Assembly (NCBI GenBank): GCA_946623365.1
Contig: CAMORE010000006.1
Coordinates: 1 to 27,927 of the forward strand
Direction of reading: 5' to 3'
Length of the DNA: 27,927 nucleotides
Origin: an uncultured Acinetobacter sp.
GTDB taxonomy: Bacteria; Cyanobacteriota; Vampirovibrionia; Gastranaerophilales; Gastranaerophilaceae
In this document: positions 7,764-15,956 of the stretch, piece by piece
Layout: each line of letters opens with the position of its first letter
Numbering within the stretch: the stretch's first letter is position 1
The notes under the pieces: generated by a model
Seen by the model: the letters and a program-made list of their open reading frames with translations, nothing else
Databases searched by the model: none
What the model was told of the DNA's origin: nothing
Position numbers and translations under genes: made by a program

Positions 7764-8738
7764 ATGAAATATTTTGAGGTATTTAAAGCCGGAAACTATC
7801 CGCAAGGCAAATTTACAAAAGAGGAAGTGCAGGAACTTGCTAAGAATTATGATCCGAGTTTTTGCGAAGCTCCTATTACATTGGACCATGAGCAAAAAGG
7901 TCCTGCTTATGGTTGGGTTGATAAACTAAAAGAAGAAAACGGAATGTTGAAAGCTTCTTTTAAAGATTTATCAGACGATTTAAAAGAATTCGTTAATCAG
8001 GGTAAATACAAAAAGATATCTGTTGAAATATACAGAGAACTTGAAGGTAAAAAGCCATATTTAAAGGCTGTTTCTTTCTTGGGAGCAAGCATTCCGCAAG
8101 TTAAAGGAATGCAGCCGGTTGAATTCAAAGAGGGCGAATCAGAAGTCTATATCTTTGAAACACAAACCGAAGAGGAAGATGATACTGAAAATATAGAAGA
8201 GTTGAAAAATACTATTCAAGATTTAAAAAAACAAGTTGCTGATTTTAAAGAAAAGGCTCAAAACAAAGAAACCATTAAGGATTTAAAAAATCAGGTTAAG
8301 AATCTAAATGTTGAGCTTGCTAAATTCAAAGACGAAGCAGCTAACAAAGACGAAATTGCAAAAGAATTACAGGAACTAAAAACAACTATTAGAGATAAAG
8401 ACTTCAATGAGTTTATTGATTCTCAAATCTCTGCCGGTATTTTAACACCTGCGAATAAAGATGCTGTTTTATCTATTTTACAGGACTTGGACAATGTGAA
8501 AAAATTTGACGAGTCCTCTAACAGCATTGACCAGTTTAAAAACTTTATCTCTGCATTACCGAAACAAGTTGAATTTGATGAAATTGCACAAAAAAATGCA
8601 AAAAAGAAATCAGATGAAGAACTAAAATATGCTGATGCAGATGAAGAAAGTCTTGAGATATTTAATCAGGCACAAACAATTGCAAAAGAAGAAAATATCT
8701 CATTTCGTGAAGCACTATTAAAGATTAAGGAGGTATAA
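7764..8738 (+). CDS. Mu I-like prohead protease fused to scaffold region
   Basis: The first 125 or so residues match the phage I-like protease family (Mu gpI): YPQGKFTKEEVQELAKNYD, then APITLDHEQKGPAYGWV with Asp41-His42-Glu43, then KYKKISVEIY and YLKAVSFLGASIPQVKG. The histidine in LDHE and a serine downstream (Ser86 or Ser104/109) are the likely catalytic residues. From about residue 135 the protein is a long charged coiled coil (repeats of EELKNTIQDLKKQVADFK type), which fits a scaffold. In Mu the scaffold Z is made from an internal start of the same gene; I see no internal start with a good leader here. It would shape the procapsid and be cleaved away. It is the first gene of the right operon. 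Confidence 0.87.
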   Translation: MKYFEVFKAGNYPQGKFTKEEVQELAKNYDPSFCEAPITLDHEQKGPAYGWVDKLKEENGMLKASFKDLSDDLKEFVNQGKYKKISVEIYRELEGKKPYLKAVSFLGASIPQVKGMQPVEFKEGESEVYIFETQTEEEDDTENIEELKNTIQDLKKQVADFKEKAQNKETIKDLKNQVKNLNVELAKFKDEAANKDEIAKELQELKTTIRDKDFNEFIDSQISAGILTPANKDAVLSILQDLDNVKKFDESSNSIDQFKNFISALPKQVEFDEIAQKNAKKKSDEELKYADADEESLEIFNQAQTIAKEENISFREALLKIKEV

Positions 8739-9671
8739 ATGGGTCGCTTAGAAGAATTACGCATTAATGCCTATTTATCCGAGGTTGCACGTGGTTACAG
8801 CAATAACTCATTTATTGCCGAGAATCTGTTTCCTACAATACACTCTGATTTGGAAAAAATCGATATCTTTGAATTCAACAAAGAAGCATTCCAAATCTAT
8901 GACACAGAACGTGCAATTAGAGCTAATTCAAATGTAATTAGTCCTCAAGGATTCAAAAAGCATACAACTACCCTAACTGAACACGACTTGGCTTATCCGA
9001 TTGATTATCGTGAAGAAGAGGAAGCTCGTAAAATCAAACTGCAAGTACACGCAACAAATGTTGTTACTCAGGGATTACACTTAAAACTTGAAAAACAATG
9101 TGCTGATTTGGCACAGAACCCTGCTAAATATCCGACAAATAATAAAATTGCTTTATCAGGTACTAGCCAATTTACACATAAAGATTCAGACCCTATTGGT
9201 GTAATTGATGATGCAAAAGATGCTGTTGCTCGTCAAATCGGCCAGGATCCTAACACATTAGTAATGGGACAAGAAGTGTGGGAATCATTGAAAAGAAACG
9301 AATCTTTAAAAGGTTTAATCGCAAGCACTTCAAATAAAATTATTACTCTGGATTTATTAAAAGAGTTCTTTGAAATTGAAAATATTGTTGTTGGCAAAAC
9401 AATTTACTCAAATGCAAACAATCAATTTGAAAGAATATGGGGTAATAATATCGTCTTGGCATTTGTTCCTCATTTGAATGCAAGAACTGAATACGATCCC
9501 GCATTTGCTTATACAGTTAGGAAAAAAGATGCACTCCAAATTGATGAATACGAAAAAGAGGGCAATAAAGTCCGCTATATTCGTGCAACTGATATTTACA
9601 CCCCATTCCTTGTTGGTCCTGAAGCAGGTTATTTAATCTCTAATGTTAATGCACCAAAAGGAGGTCACTAG
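8739..9671 (+). CDS. Major capsid protein
   Basis: The 310-residue product directly follows the protease/scaffold gene, with AAGGAGG seven bases before its ATG, the strongest leader in the head operon, as expected for a highly made protein. Features typical of this capsid group are AENLFPTIHSDLEKIDIFEF near the N-terminus, LAYPIDYREEEEAR around residue 85-98, VIDDAKDAVARQIGQDPNTLVM in the middle, and PFLVGPEAGYLISN at the end. An HK97 fold is inferred from family and position and is not visible directly. No N-terminal delta domain is evident, consistent with a separate scaffold. It probably makes an icosahedral head together with the DUF2190 protein. Confidence 0.87.
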   Translation: MGRLEELRINAYLSEVARGYSNNSFIAENLFPTIHSDLEKIDIFEFNKEAFQIYDTERAIRANSNVISPQGFKKHTTTLTEHDLAYPIDYREEEEARKIKLQVHATNVVTQGLHLKLEKQCADLAQNPAKYPTNNKIALSGTSQFTHKDSDPIGVIDDAKDAVARQIGQDPNTLVMGQEVWESLKRNESLKGLIASTSNKIITLDLLKEFFEIENIVVGKTIYSNANNQFERIWGNNIVLAFVPHLNARTEYDPAFAYTVRKKDALQIDEYEKEGNKVRYIRATDIYTPFLVGPEAGYLISNVNAPKGGH

Positions 9672-9871
9672 TGGCACTGAAAAAATACAAAATTAAAAAC
9701 ACTAACATTTTGCACGATGGAGTTGTAAGACACATCGGGGAAATTATAGAACTTGATGAAAAAGCAGCTGCTAAACTGCAAGATGTTTTGACTCTCGTAA
9801 AAGAAGTCGCAAATAAAACTCAAAACAAACCGAACGATCCTGAAAAAACAGGAGGTGAAGATGGCAAATAA
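9671..9871 (+). CDS. Small head protein (Mu gp35/FluMu N-terminal type)
   Basis: The 66-residue protein starts at a GTG that overlaps the capsid stop by one base (TAGTGG), with GGAGGT just upstream. Its N-terminal half, KYKIKNTNILHDGVVRHIGEIIELDEKAAAKL, looks like the beta-rich fold of small proteins found between capsid and DUF1320 genes in Mu-like phages (Mu gp35). The rest is a charged, flexible tail. A role in head completion is inferred from position. The gene overlaps the next one by 11 bp. Confidence 0.65.
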   Translation: MALKKYKIKNTNILHDGVVRHIGEIIELDEKAAAKLQDVLTLVKEVANKTQNKPNDPEKTGGEDGK

Positions 9872-10199
9872 GTTATATAAACCCTTATTAATTGATTCTG
9901 TTTTGGCTACAGAAGACTTACCAAAACAAAGATTCGTTTCTTTTGACGGTAAAGTCTCTAAAGCCGGAGAAAAGTCTTACGGAATATGTGATGTAGAAAC
10001 AGAATCAGGGCAATACGCACCAATAGCAACTGTTGGTATTTTGCTTATAGTAGCAGGTGGGACAATTACTGTCGGCAGTACAGTTTCATCTGATGCAACA
10101 GGAAGAGCAGTTGTTACCGGAGAAAACCAAGCCGTAAATGGTTATGCTCTCGATGCCGGTGCAGAGGGTGATGTAATAAGAATTATTAGAGGAATTTAA
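9861..10199 (+). CDS. DUF2190 capsid decoration protein
   Basis: The 112-residue protein is beta-rich and glycine-rich, with RFVSFDGKVSKAGEKSYGICD and the closing GYALDAGAEGDVIRIIRGI, hallmarks of the DUF2190 family of capsid-stabilising proteins. It would bind the outside of the shell. A GTG six bases further upstream is in frame, but the ATG at 9861 is preferred because GGAGG lies five bases before it. It is translationally linked to both neighbours: it overlaps the gene before it by 11 bp, and its stop shares one base with the next start. Confidence 0.82.
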   Translation: MANKLYKPLLIDSVLATEDLPKQRFVSFDGKVSKAGEKSYGICDVETESGQYAPIATVGILLIVAGGTITVGSTVSSDATGRAVVTGENQAVNGYALDAGAEGDVIRIIRGI

Positions 10200-10642
10200 T
10201 GACTCTATACTGTACTCCCGAAAATATCGAATTACAAATTGGTAAACCTTCTCTTATCCAGCTCACTAATGACAACCCCGAACAGGAAACTGTCGATATG
10301 GTTGTCTGCGATGAAGCTATTCTCTACTCCTCTACCCTTATCGATGGCTATTTGAGGGGAAAATACACACTACCCTTAAATAGCCACTTTCCTTTGTTAA
10401 AGGTTATTGCAATTGATTTAAGTATATATCGTCTTTATTCAAGAAGGATTTATACCGAGATTCCTGAAACAATATCCGCAGCATACAAAAATGCAATTAA
10501 AACATTGGAAGATTTGAAAAAAGGAATAATAACACTTCAAACAGAAGAGGAAACCAATGTTCGCTCCTCCGGAGAGTACAGAACAAATAAAACTGAATTG
10601 GACAGACTGTTTAATAAGCGAGTAATGAACTTTGAGTATTAG
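10199..10642 (+). CDS. DUF1320 head-tail connector (Mu gp36-like)
   Basis: This 147-residue protein matches DUF1320: the start YCTPENIELQIG, then DEAILYSSTLIDGYLRGKYTLPL, then HFPLLKVIAIDLSIYRLYSRR, and a helical end with YKNAIKTLEDLKKGIITL. Such proteins form a ring below the portal. Start ATG shares a base with the previous stop. Position between the decoration protein and DUF1834 gene is the Mu order (gp36, gp37). Confidence 0.87.
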   Translation: MTLYCTPENIELQIGKPSLIQLTNDNPEQETVDMVVCDEAILYSSTLIDGYLRGKYTLPLNSHFPLLKVIAIDLSIYRLYSRRIYTEIPETISAAYKNAIKTLEDLKKGIITLQTEEETNVRSSGEYRTNKTELDRLFNKRVMNFEY

Positions 10643-11051
10643 AGAGATTGAAAATTCAATAATCTTATATTTAAAAAGTAAATTCCCTGAATTTTTAGTT
10701 GAGGGATTCCCTGAAAAACCACAGGAATTTATATTACTACATCCGTTAGGTGCAGTTCTCGTTCATTACAGAGGCGGTAATTATACAAACTTAAATTCAC
10801 TCGGAATAATTTCACAAACAAAAGGTTTATCCTTTGCAATAACAGTCGTAACTCGTAACCTCCGGAATAATAAAGGAGCATACGAAACCCTCGACAGAGT
10901 AAAACAATATTTATGCGGATATAAAATCAACGGATGCACTAAAATGATTCCGCAAAAAGAAGCCTTTATATCAGAGACAAATGGTATATGGCAATACGAA
11001 ATAGAATTTACACTTACTACCCCAAGTATAGAAGAAATGGAGGAAATATAA
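10632..11051 (+). CDS. DUF1834 head-tail joining protein (Mu gp37-like)
   Basis: The 139-residue protein resembles DUF1834 (Mu gp37): a first helix SIREIENSIILYLKSKF, EGFPEKPQEFILLHPLGAVLVHYRGGNY, and the strand AITVVTRNLRNNKGAYETLDRVKQYL. It likely sits at the joint of head and tail. The apparent start is TTG at 10632, overlapping the previous gene by 11 bp; no ATG fits and the ribosome site is weak, so its translation probably depends on coupling. Its end overlaps the sheath ATG by one base. Confidence 0.8.
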   Translation: MSIREIENSIILYLKSKFPEFLVEGFPEKPQEFILLHPLGAVLVHYRGGNYTNLNSLGIISQTKGLSFAITVVTRNLRNNKGAYETLDRVKQYLCGYKINGCTKMIPQKEAFISETNGIWQYEIEFTLTTPSIEEMEEI

Positions 11052-12283
11052 TGCCTGCGAGTTTCTTACATGGTGTTGAAACCATAGAAATTGAAAAAGG
11101 TGCAAGAACGATTAAAACAGTAAAAACAGCTGTAATCGGTCTTGTCGGAACAGCTCCGATTCAAGATGTCGAAGCTGAATTCAAAACAGTAAATGAACCG
11201 ACATTGATTTTGAATGAAATTGATGCAGTTAAATATTTTGGTTCTAAAAAAGACGGATTTACAATTCCACAAGCATTGGAAGCGATTTTTGACCAAGGTG
11301 CCGGTATTGTAATTGTAATAAATGTCTATGATCCTGCGATACACGAAAATGTATCTGCTGTAACAAAGGCAGATATTATTGGTGGAGTTAATGCAGTTAC
11401 AGGCAAAAGAACAGGATTAAAAGCATTTGAAGACAGTTATTCATTATTCGGTTATTTCCCGAAAATGATAATTGCTCCTGTTTATTGTGAAGATGCAGCA
11501 GTAGTCACAGCAATAAAAACTGTATGCGATAAAATTCGTGCTATTGGTATTGTTGATGCTCCTGTCGGGACAACAGTCCAAGATGCTATAAAAGGCAGAG
11601 GTCCAACAGGAACAATTAACTTTAATACATCTTCAGATAGAATTATCCTTTGTTATCCGCATTTAAAGGTTTATAACTCTGCGACAGATTCAACAGTTTT
11701 AGAACCATATTCATCAAGACTCGCAGGTGTTATTGCTGCCAAAGACATAGATAAAGGATACCATTGGTCTCCTTCAAATACGGAAATCAACGGAATTGTC
11801 GGTGTTGAAAAACAATTAACATCAATGCTTAACGATCCGACAAGTGAAGTTAATACCTTAAACGAAGCCGGCATTGTAACTATATTTAATTCTTCAGGTT
11901 CAGGATATAGAACTTGGGGAAACCGCTCGGCTGCATATCCTAGTTCCACAAGTGTTACTAATTTTATAAATATAAGAAGAACTGCTGACATTATTCACGA
12001 GAGTGTTGAATATTCAATGTTGCAGTTTATAGACTTCCCGATTGATAACGGACTTATTGATTCAATAACAGAATCTGTTAATGCGTTTATAAGAAGTTTA
12101 ATCGGAAGAGGCGCACTTATTGACGGAAAGTGTTCATATAATCCTGACAAAAACCCTGTTACTCAAATAGCTGACGGACATCTTGTTTTTGATATTGAAT
12201 TTATGCCTCCCACTCCGGCAGAAAGAATCAGCTTTGAAAGTTTCATAGATATAGAACTACTTAAGTCATTAGGATCGTCATGA
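11051..12283 (+). CDS. FI: Tail sheath protein (P2 FI-like)
   Basis: A 410-residue contractile sheath. The N-terminus FLHGVETIEIEKGARTIKTV is the extended arm that links subunits, and TAVIGLVGTAP opens the conserved core. YPHLKVYN, SSRLAGVIAAKDIDKGYHWSPSNTEI and RTADIIHESVEYSMLQFIDFPID are typical of the P2 FI/Mu L family. The length is near that of P2 FI (396). An in-frame ATG exists earlier (10988), but the ATG at 11051 has GGAGG about nine bases upstream and matches known N-termini. It sets the phage as a myovirus type. The end overlaps a small cysteine-rich gene (ATGA). Confidence 0.92.
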   Translation: MPASFLHGVETIEIEKGARTIKTVKTAVIGLVGTAPIQDVEAEFKTVNEPTLILNEIDAVKYFGSKKDGFTIPQALEAIFDQGAGIVIVINVYDPAIHENVSAVTKADIIGGVNAVTGKRTGLKAFEDSYSLFGYFPKMIIAPVYCEDAAVVTAIKTVCDKIRAIGIVDAPVGTTVQDAIKGRGPTGTINFNTSSDRIILCYPHLKVYNSATDSTVLEPYSSRLAGVIAAKDIDKGYHWSPSNTEINGIVGVEKQLTSMLNDPTSEVNTLNEAGIVTIFNSSGSGYRTWGNRSAAYPSSTSVTNFINIRRTADIIHESVEYSMLQFIDFPIDNGLIDSITESVNAFIRSLIGRGALIDGKCSYNPDKNPVTQIADGHLVFDIEFMPPTPAERISFESFIDIELLKSLGSS

Positions 12284-12468
12284 GAGCAGAAATAAACGAA
12301 AATGAAGAATTAGAAATTTTCTGCGATGAACACGATATCTGTAAAACTTGCAGAAACACAAGAAGATGTCCTCTTATACAGGCAATAAATCAGGAAATTG
12401 TTATTTTGCATTATGCAGATGTTCAAATCTGTGAATGCGGATTATATCAAAAAGGAATCAGAAAATGA
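12280..12468 (+). CDS. Small cysteine-rich protein between sheath and tube genes
   Basis: The 62-residue product has six cysteines, at 15, 21, 24, 30, 51 and 53, in a C-x5-C-x2-C-x5-C arrangement plus a C-x-C, which suggests zinc binding or a small metal-held fold. It is acidic at the start. It overlaps the sheath stop (ATGA) and the tube start, so it is surely co-translated. P2 has no gene between FI and FII, so this is an added gene; I do not recognise a family. It might be a chaperone-like helper for sheath or tube, but that is only a guess. Confidence 0.65.
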   Translation: MRAEINENEELEIFCDEHDICKTCRNTRRCPLIQAINQEIVILHYADVQICECGLYQKGIRK

Positions 12469-12986
12469 GTAAAATTAAAATCAACAAACTAACAAACGCA
12501 AATGTTTATTTGAATGGTGTTAACTTATTAGGTCGTGCCGAGGAAGTTACATTACCTCAAATAAAACATAAAATGTCTGAACACAAAGGACTTGGGATGG
12601 TTGGTTCAGCTGAATTCTTTTCAGGTATAGATAAACTTGAATGTAAAATTAAATGGAATTCTTTGTATCCTGAAGTTTTACAAGATTCTGCTAATCCTTA
12701 CACCTCAACTATGATTCAGGTTAGAGCATCATTAGAAACTTATAACGGACTTGGAAAAATTGAAGAAGTTCCGGCAACTGCATTTATTATGGGAACTTTT
12801 AAAGAATTCCCTATGGGAACAATTAAACCTCAAGACAATGCAGAATATGAAACACAAATGTCTGTTACCTATGCAAAGCTAGTAGTTAATGGACAGGATA
12901 TTTTTGAAATTGATGTTCTTGAAAACATTTATAAAGTCGGCTCAAAAGACATTTTAAGTAATTTTAGAAGAAATATAGGAGCTTAA
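12465..12986 (+). CDS. FII: Major tail tube protein (P2 FII-like)
   Basis: The 173-residue protein follows the P2 FII pattern closely: ANVYLNGVNLLGRAEEVTLP near the start, HKMSEHKGLGMVGSAEFFSG, then a beta-rich middle and MSVTYAKLVVNGQDIFEIDV, and RRNIGA at the end, nearly the same as the P2 ending RRNIGL. It forms the inner tube inside the sheath. The ATG at 12465 has AAGGAA upstream and overlaps the previous stop. A frame that opens at 12435 is not used since it lacks a ribosome site and would add residues absent from the family. Confidence 0.93.
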   Translation: MSKIKINKLTNANVYLNGVNLLGRAEEVTLPQIKHKMSEHKGLGMVGSAEFFSGIDKLECKIKWNSLYPEVLQDSANPYTSTMIQVRASLETYNGLGKIEEVPATAFIMGTFKEFPMGTIKPQDNAEYETQMSVTYAKLVVNGQDIFEIDVLENIYKVGSKDILSNFRRNIGA

Positions 12987-12988
12987 GT

Positions 12989-13297
12989 ATGACGAAAAGC
13001 ATTACATTACCCTCCGGTAAAATTGCAACAGTAAGACCGGGAAGAGGGTATGACCTTTTGCAGGCTCAATTAAAAGCAAAGACTTCTGAAGAGATTCCTT
13101 ATGCTTTAATTGCTGAACTAACTGAAATCGACGGACAAAAACTTGTTTATGAAGACATCTTGGAACTTGATTTATCAGATGTAATAGCTCTTCAGGCTGA
13201 ACTGTCGGGAAAGTTTCAGACCACAGCACAACAGACTGTGGAAAAAACAAATCGGGAAACAGTTGTTCCGTTCAACTCCCCGACTCCCAAAGCATAA
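12989..13297 (+). CDS. E: Tail assembly chaperone, unshifted product (P2 E-like)
   Basis: The 102-residue protein begins KSITLPSGKIATVRPGRGYD and has ALIAELTEIDGQKLVYEDILELDLSDVIALQAEL, the usual layout of P2-type tail assembly chaperones. It lies between tube and tape measure genes, where these chaperones always sit. AGGAG lies about eight bases before its ATG. It is the common product; a minor share of ribosomes should shift frame at 13207-13213 to make the longer form. The last 30 residues, after the shift site, are low in structure (TVEKTNRETVVPFNSPTPKA). Confidence 0.88.
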   Translation: MTKSITLPSGKIATVRPGRGYDLLQAQLKAKTSEEIPYALIAELTEIDGQKLVYEDILELDLSDVIALQAELSGKFQTTAQQTVEKTNRETVVPFNSPTPKA

Positions 13298-13431
13298 TTC
13301 ATCTCTCTAAAGTGACAGGATGGCAATATTCAGAAATCTGTAATATGCCAATTCCTGTCCTTATCTATTGGTGTACTCAGGCTATTAAATACACGAATAA
13401 AAGAAATGAGGAAATTGAAAATCAATGCTAG
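12989..13431 (+). CDS. Tail assembly chaperone, -1 frameshift product (E+E'-like)
   Basis: A second frame, open from 13201 to TAG at 13429-13431, lacks a good start of its own but carries a conserved-looking chaperone domain, IHLSKVTGWQYSEICNM followed by a helix PVLIYWCTQAIKYTNK. It is the -1 frame relative to the E-like gene. Slippage on GGGAAAG (13207-13213) would join about 75 residues of the first frame to 72 of the second, about 147 in total. In lambda (G/GT) and P2 (E/E') such a fusion is needed for tail assembly, binding tape measure and tube protein. The fused stop overlaps the tape measure ATG, so the downstream gene may be coupled to the shifted frame. Confidence 0.85.
13207..13241 (+). 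promoter_or_regulatory. Programmed -1 ribosomal frameshift signal
   Basis: GGGAAAG at 13207-13213 is read G-GGA-AAG in the E-like frame, the exact slip arrangement of the lambda G/T site. A 7-base spacer follows (13214-13220), then a stem CCACAG (13221-13226) and CTGTGG (13236-13241) with a 9-base loop. A stop in the -1 frame at 13198-13200 lies just before the slip site, so the shift must happen after it. Confidence 0.85.
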
Positions 13432-15956
13432 ATACAATGATGCGTATATCCTTAACTCTTGTAGCCTTCGATAAAATGTCGAGGGTAATTCGTGAAGCCG
13501 TAAATAAATCAGATGCAGAGTTTGATAGATTACAGAAAAAAATTAAAGATACTGCCGATAGAGTTGATAAACTCGGACAAAGTATTGCCAAAATTGGTGC
13601 AGGTTTTACTGCTGCAGGAATGGGTGCTGCTTATAAACTCGGAATAACAGAAGCAATCCCGGAAGCCTTTGCTATGGAGCATAGACTAAGGGAACTCGGC
13701 AACGTAGGGCAACTGTCCGCCAAACAATTAGAAGAAATGGATAAAAGGCTTGGTGATATTTCTCGACATACAAACCAATTCAGAAGTGAAATATCAGAAG
13801 GTTTAAATGTTCTAGTTGCATCAGGTATTGCTCCGGAAGCTGCTCTTGATTATATGAATGTAATCGGCAGAACGGCAACTGCAGCACAAGCAGAGATAGT
13901 TGATATTTCAAAGACAGCATTTGCAGTTACGGATAACTTAAAAGTAAATGTTGAAGATTTGGGTAAAACAATGGACATCTTGGCACAAGCCGGTAAAGAG
14001 GGCAGATTCGAATTAAAAGATATGTCTGCTGCATTCCCGTCTTTGACTGCCGGTGCTTCGATGTTAGGAATGAAAGGAATCCCTGCCGTCACACAATTAG
14101 GTGCAGCTCTTCAAGTTGCAATGAAAGGTGCAGGTTCTGCGGCAGAAGCAGCAACAAACTTTGAAAGTTTTTTGCAAAGTATAACCTCGCCAATGGCTGT
14201 CAGAAGATTTGAAGAATTATATGGTGTAAACCTTCCGAACTTCTTAAATAAAGTTATTGCCGAGAATAAGGATCCTATTGAGGAGATGGTAATTTTAATC
14301 AACAAACTCACAGGCGGTGATGTATTCGCTGTGTCGGAAATTTTCAGGAATAAAACAGACCTGAACTTCCTTAAACCTATGATGCAAAACCTTGATGAGT
14401 ATAGACGGATTAAAGAATCTGCTTTGAATGCAAATGGTGTAATGGATGAAGACTTTAACCATATGCTTGAAACTACAAGCGAACAATTTAAACTCCTAAA
14501 AATCAATATGAAAGAGTTAGTTTTTCCACATCTGCACGAGCCGATTCAAAAATTAAATGAATGGCTAACAAAAATAAATAAAAATCCTATTCTTCAAAAA
14601 GGTCTATTTGCAGGAGTAATTGGCACAATTGGTCTCGGCTTATTATTGACTGGTGTTGGTACGGCAATAATGATTATCGGGAAATTTATCGGAGCATACG
14701 GACAAGCACTTAACGGAATAAGAGCAATTGCTCCTAAAATAAAATTCTTACTCGGTGATTTATTTCAATTTTTGCAGTTACGTTCTTTTAATATCCGTTT
14801 CTTGAACGGACAGGGTGGATATTTAGGTGCGTTTTTATCTGATATACAAAGTCTTGATTCAGGAATGAGAAAAAGTATTAAAAGTGGTTTTAATGACTTT
14901 TTAAATGGCTTTAAAAACTTCCCTAAAAATATAATGAATTCAACTATCGCTTTTAAAGATTGGACAGTTGCAGTTATCAAAGGAATTCCGTCAGCTACAA
15001 TTAAAGGACTGAACGCAATTAAAAACGGATTCTTGGGAATTCCGGGAATGATTAAAAACGCTGTAATTGCTTTTAGGACATTTTCACTAACTCTGCTAAC
15101 TTCCCCAATTGGTTGGATAGCATTAGCAATTGGAGCTGCTGCATTATTAATATACAAATTTTGGAAACCAATTACAGCATTTTTTAAAGGTGTGTGGCAG
15201 GGACTTCGTGAAGGTCTCGCACCTTTAATGCCTTTATTTAAAAGAATAGGCGAAGCTATATCCCCTATACTTGTTCCAATAAAAGCAGTTATTGATTGGA
15301 TTAAAAAGATTTTAAAACCTGTTGAAGATACTGGTGGAGCAGCCGAAAAAATGGGTGTTCGTTTTGGTAAAGCAATTGCTAATATTATTGTAAAAATTAC
15401 CGAGTTAATAACAAAGGTATTTGAATGTGGCAAAAAAATTGGAGATATGCTTTCAAACGGCATTTTATCTACAGTAAACAAAACAAGAGATGCAATTGGA
15501 AAACACGCACAAATTATCCGAGACCATTTACCACACTCTCCTGCTAAATCAGGACCATTAAAGGATTTACACAAAGTAAAAATAATTGAGACAGTTGCCT
15601 CAACAATGAAACCACAGCCGATTGTGTCAGCTATGAATAAAACTTTGGAAGTAATTGCAAGACCTTCTTTTAGAGCAATTCCAAAGTTTGAAATAAATCC
15701 GATACCACAATTAAAAGCAGTTAGTAAAAGACCTGAAATTATGACAACTTCCGGATTTAATAAACAACAAAGAACACAAGAAACTCCAATACGTTCAGAA
15801 TTAAAAAATTCCTCTGTCATAAATTACAATCCGACAATTAATATTACCGGAACAGGATCTAAAGAAGATTTTAAACAACTTCTTAAACAACACAAAGATG
15901 AACTTTTAAAATTATTAAAAGCAGAAAATGAACGGAAAGTGAGGTTGGCATACTAA
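13425..15956 (+). CDS. Tail tape measure protein
   Basis: At 843 residues this is the longest protein. The N-terminal third has a helical start and the TP901-type core (AFAMEHRLRELGNVGQLSAKQLEEMD, then DISKTAFAVTDNLKVNVEDLGKTMDIL, and AAFPSLTAGASMLGMKGIPAVTQLGAAL). Two hydrophobic stretches follow, near residues 393-424 (GVIGTIGLGLLLTGVGTAIMII) and 555-587 (LTSPIGWIALAIGAAALLIY), thought to help DNA enter through the inner membrane. A DHLPHSPAKSGPLKDL segment near the end is common in this family. The C-terminus is a charged helix. Its length sets tail length, which by the usual scaling would be about 125 nm. GAGGAA lies 11 bases upstream of the ATG; the gene starts inside the end of the E' frame. 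Confidence 0.92.
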   Translation: MLDTMMRISLTLVAFDKMSRVIREAVNKSDAEFDRLQKKIKDTADRVDKLGQSIAKIGAGFTAAGMGAAYKLGITEAIPEAFAMEHRLRELGNVGQLSAKQLEEMDKRLGDISRHTNQFRSEISEGLNVLVASGIAPEAALDYMNVIGRTATAAQAEIVDISKTAFAVTDNLKVNVEDLGKTMDILAQAGKEGRFELKDMSAAFPSLTAGASMLGMKGIPAVTQLGAALQVAMKGAGSAAEAATNFESFLQSITSPMAVRRFEELYGVNLPNFLNKVIAENKDPIEEMVILINKLTGGDVFAVSEIFRNKTDLNFLKPMMQNLDEYRRIKESALNANGVMDEDFNHMLETTSEQFKLLKINMKELVFPHLHEPIQKLNEWLTKINKNPILQKGLFAGVIGTIGLGLLLTGVGTAIMIIGKFIGAYGQALNGIRAIAPKIKFLLGDLFQFLQLRSFNIRFLNGQGGYLGAFLSDIQSLDSGMRKSIKSGFNDFLNGFKNFPKNIMNSTIAFKDWTVAVIKGIPSATIKGLNAIKNGFLGIPGMIKNAVIAFRTFSLTLLTSPIGWIALAIGAAALLIYKFWKPITAFFKGVWQGLREGLAPLMPLFKRIGEAISPILVPIKAVIDWIKKILKPVEDTGGAAEKMGVRFGKAIANIIVKITELITKVFECGKKIGDMLSNGILSTVNKTRDAIGKHAQIIRDHLPHSPAKSGPLKDLHKVKIIETVASTMKPQPIVSAMNKTLEVIARPSFRAIPKFEINPIPQLKAVSKRPEIMTTSGFNKQQRTQETPIRSELKNSSVINYNPTINITGTGSKEDFKQLLKQHKDELLKLLKAENERKVRLAY

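Noticed and set aside
8090..8110. Internal start for a separate scaffold protein in the protease gene
   Set aside because: AAAGGA lies directly against the ATG with no spacing, so initiation there is unlikely. The scaffold part may be released by cleavage.
13241..13292. Other possible slip sites, the A run at 13242-13247 and CCCAAAG at 13286-13292
   Set aside because: In the reading frame the codons are GAA-AAA-ACA and CCC-AAA, so a -1 slip gives poor re-pairing. GGGAAAG at 13207 fits in frame and has a stem after it.
14765..15820. Long minus-strand open frame (351 codons) opposite the tape measure gene
   Set aside because: It has no ribosome site, no family signal and is a shadow of the codon bias of the real gene. 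The same holds for frames opposite the fibre and methyltransferase genes.
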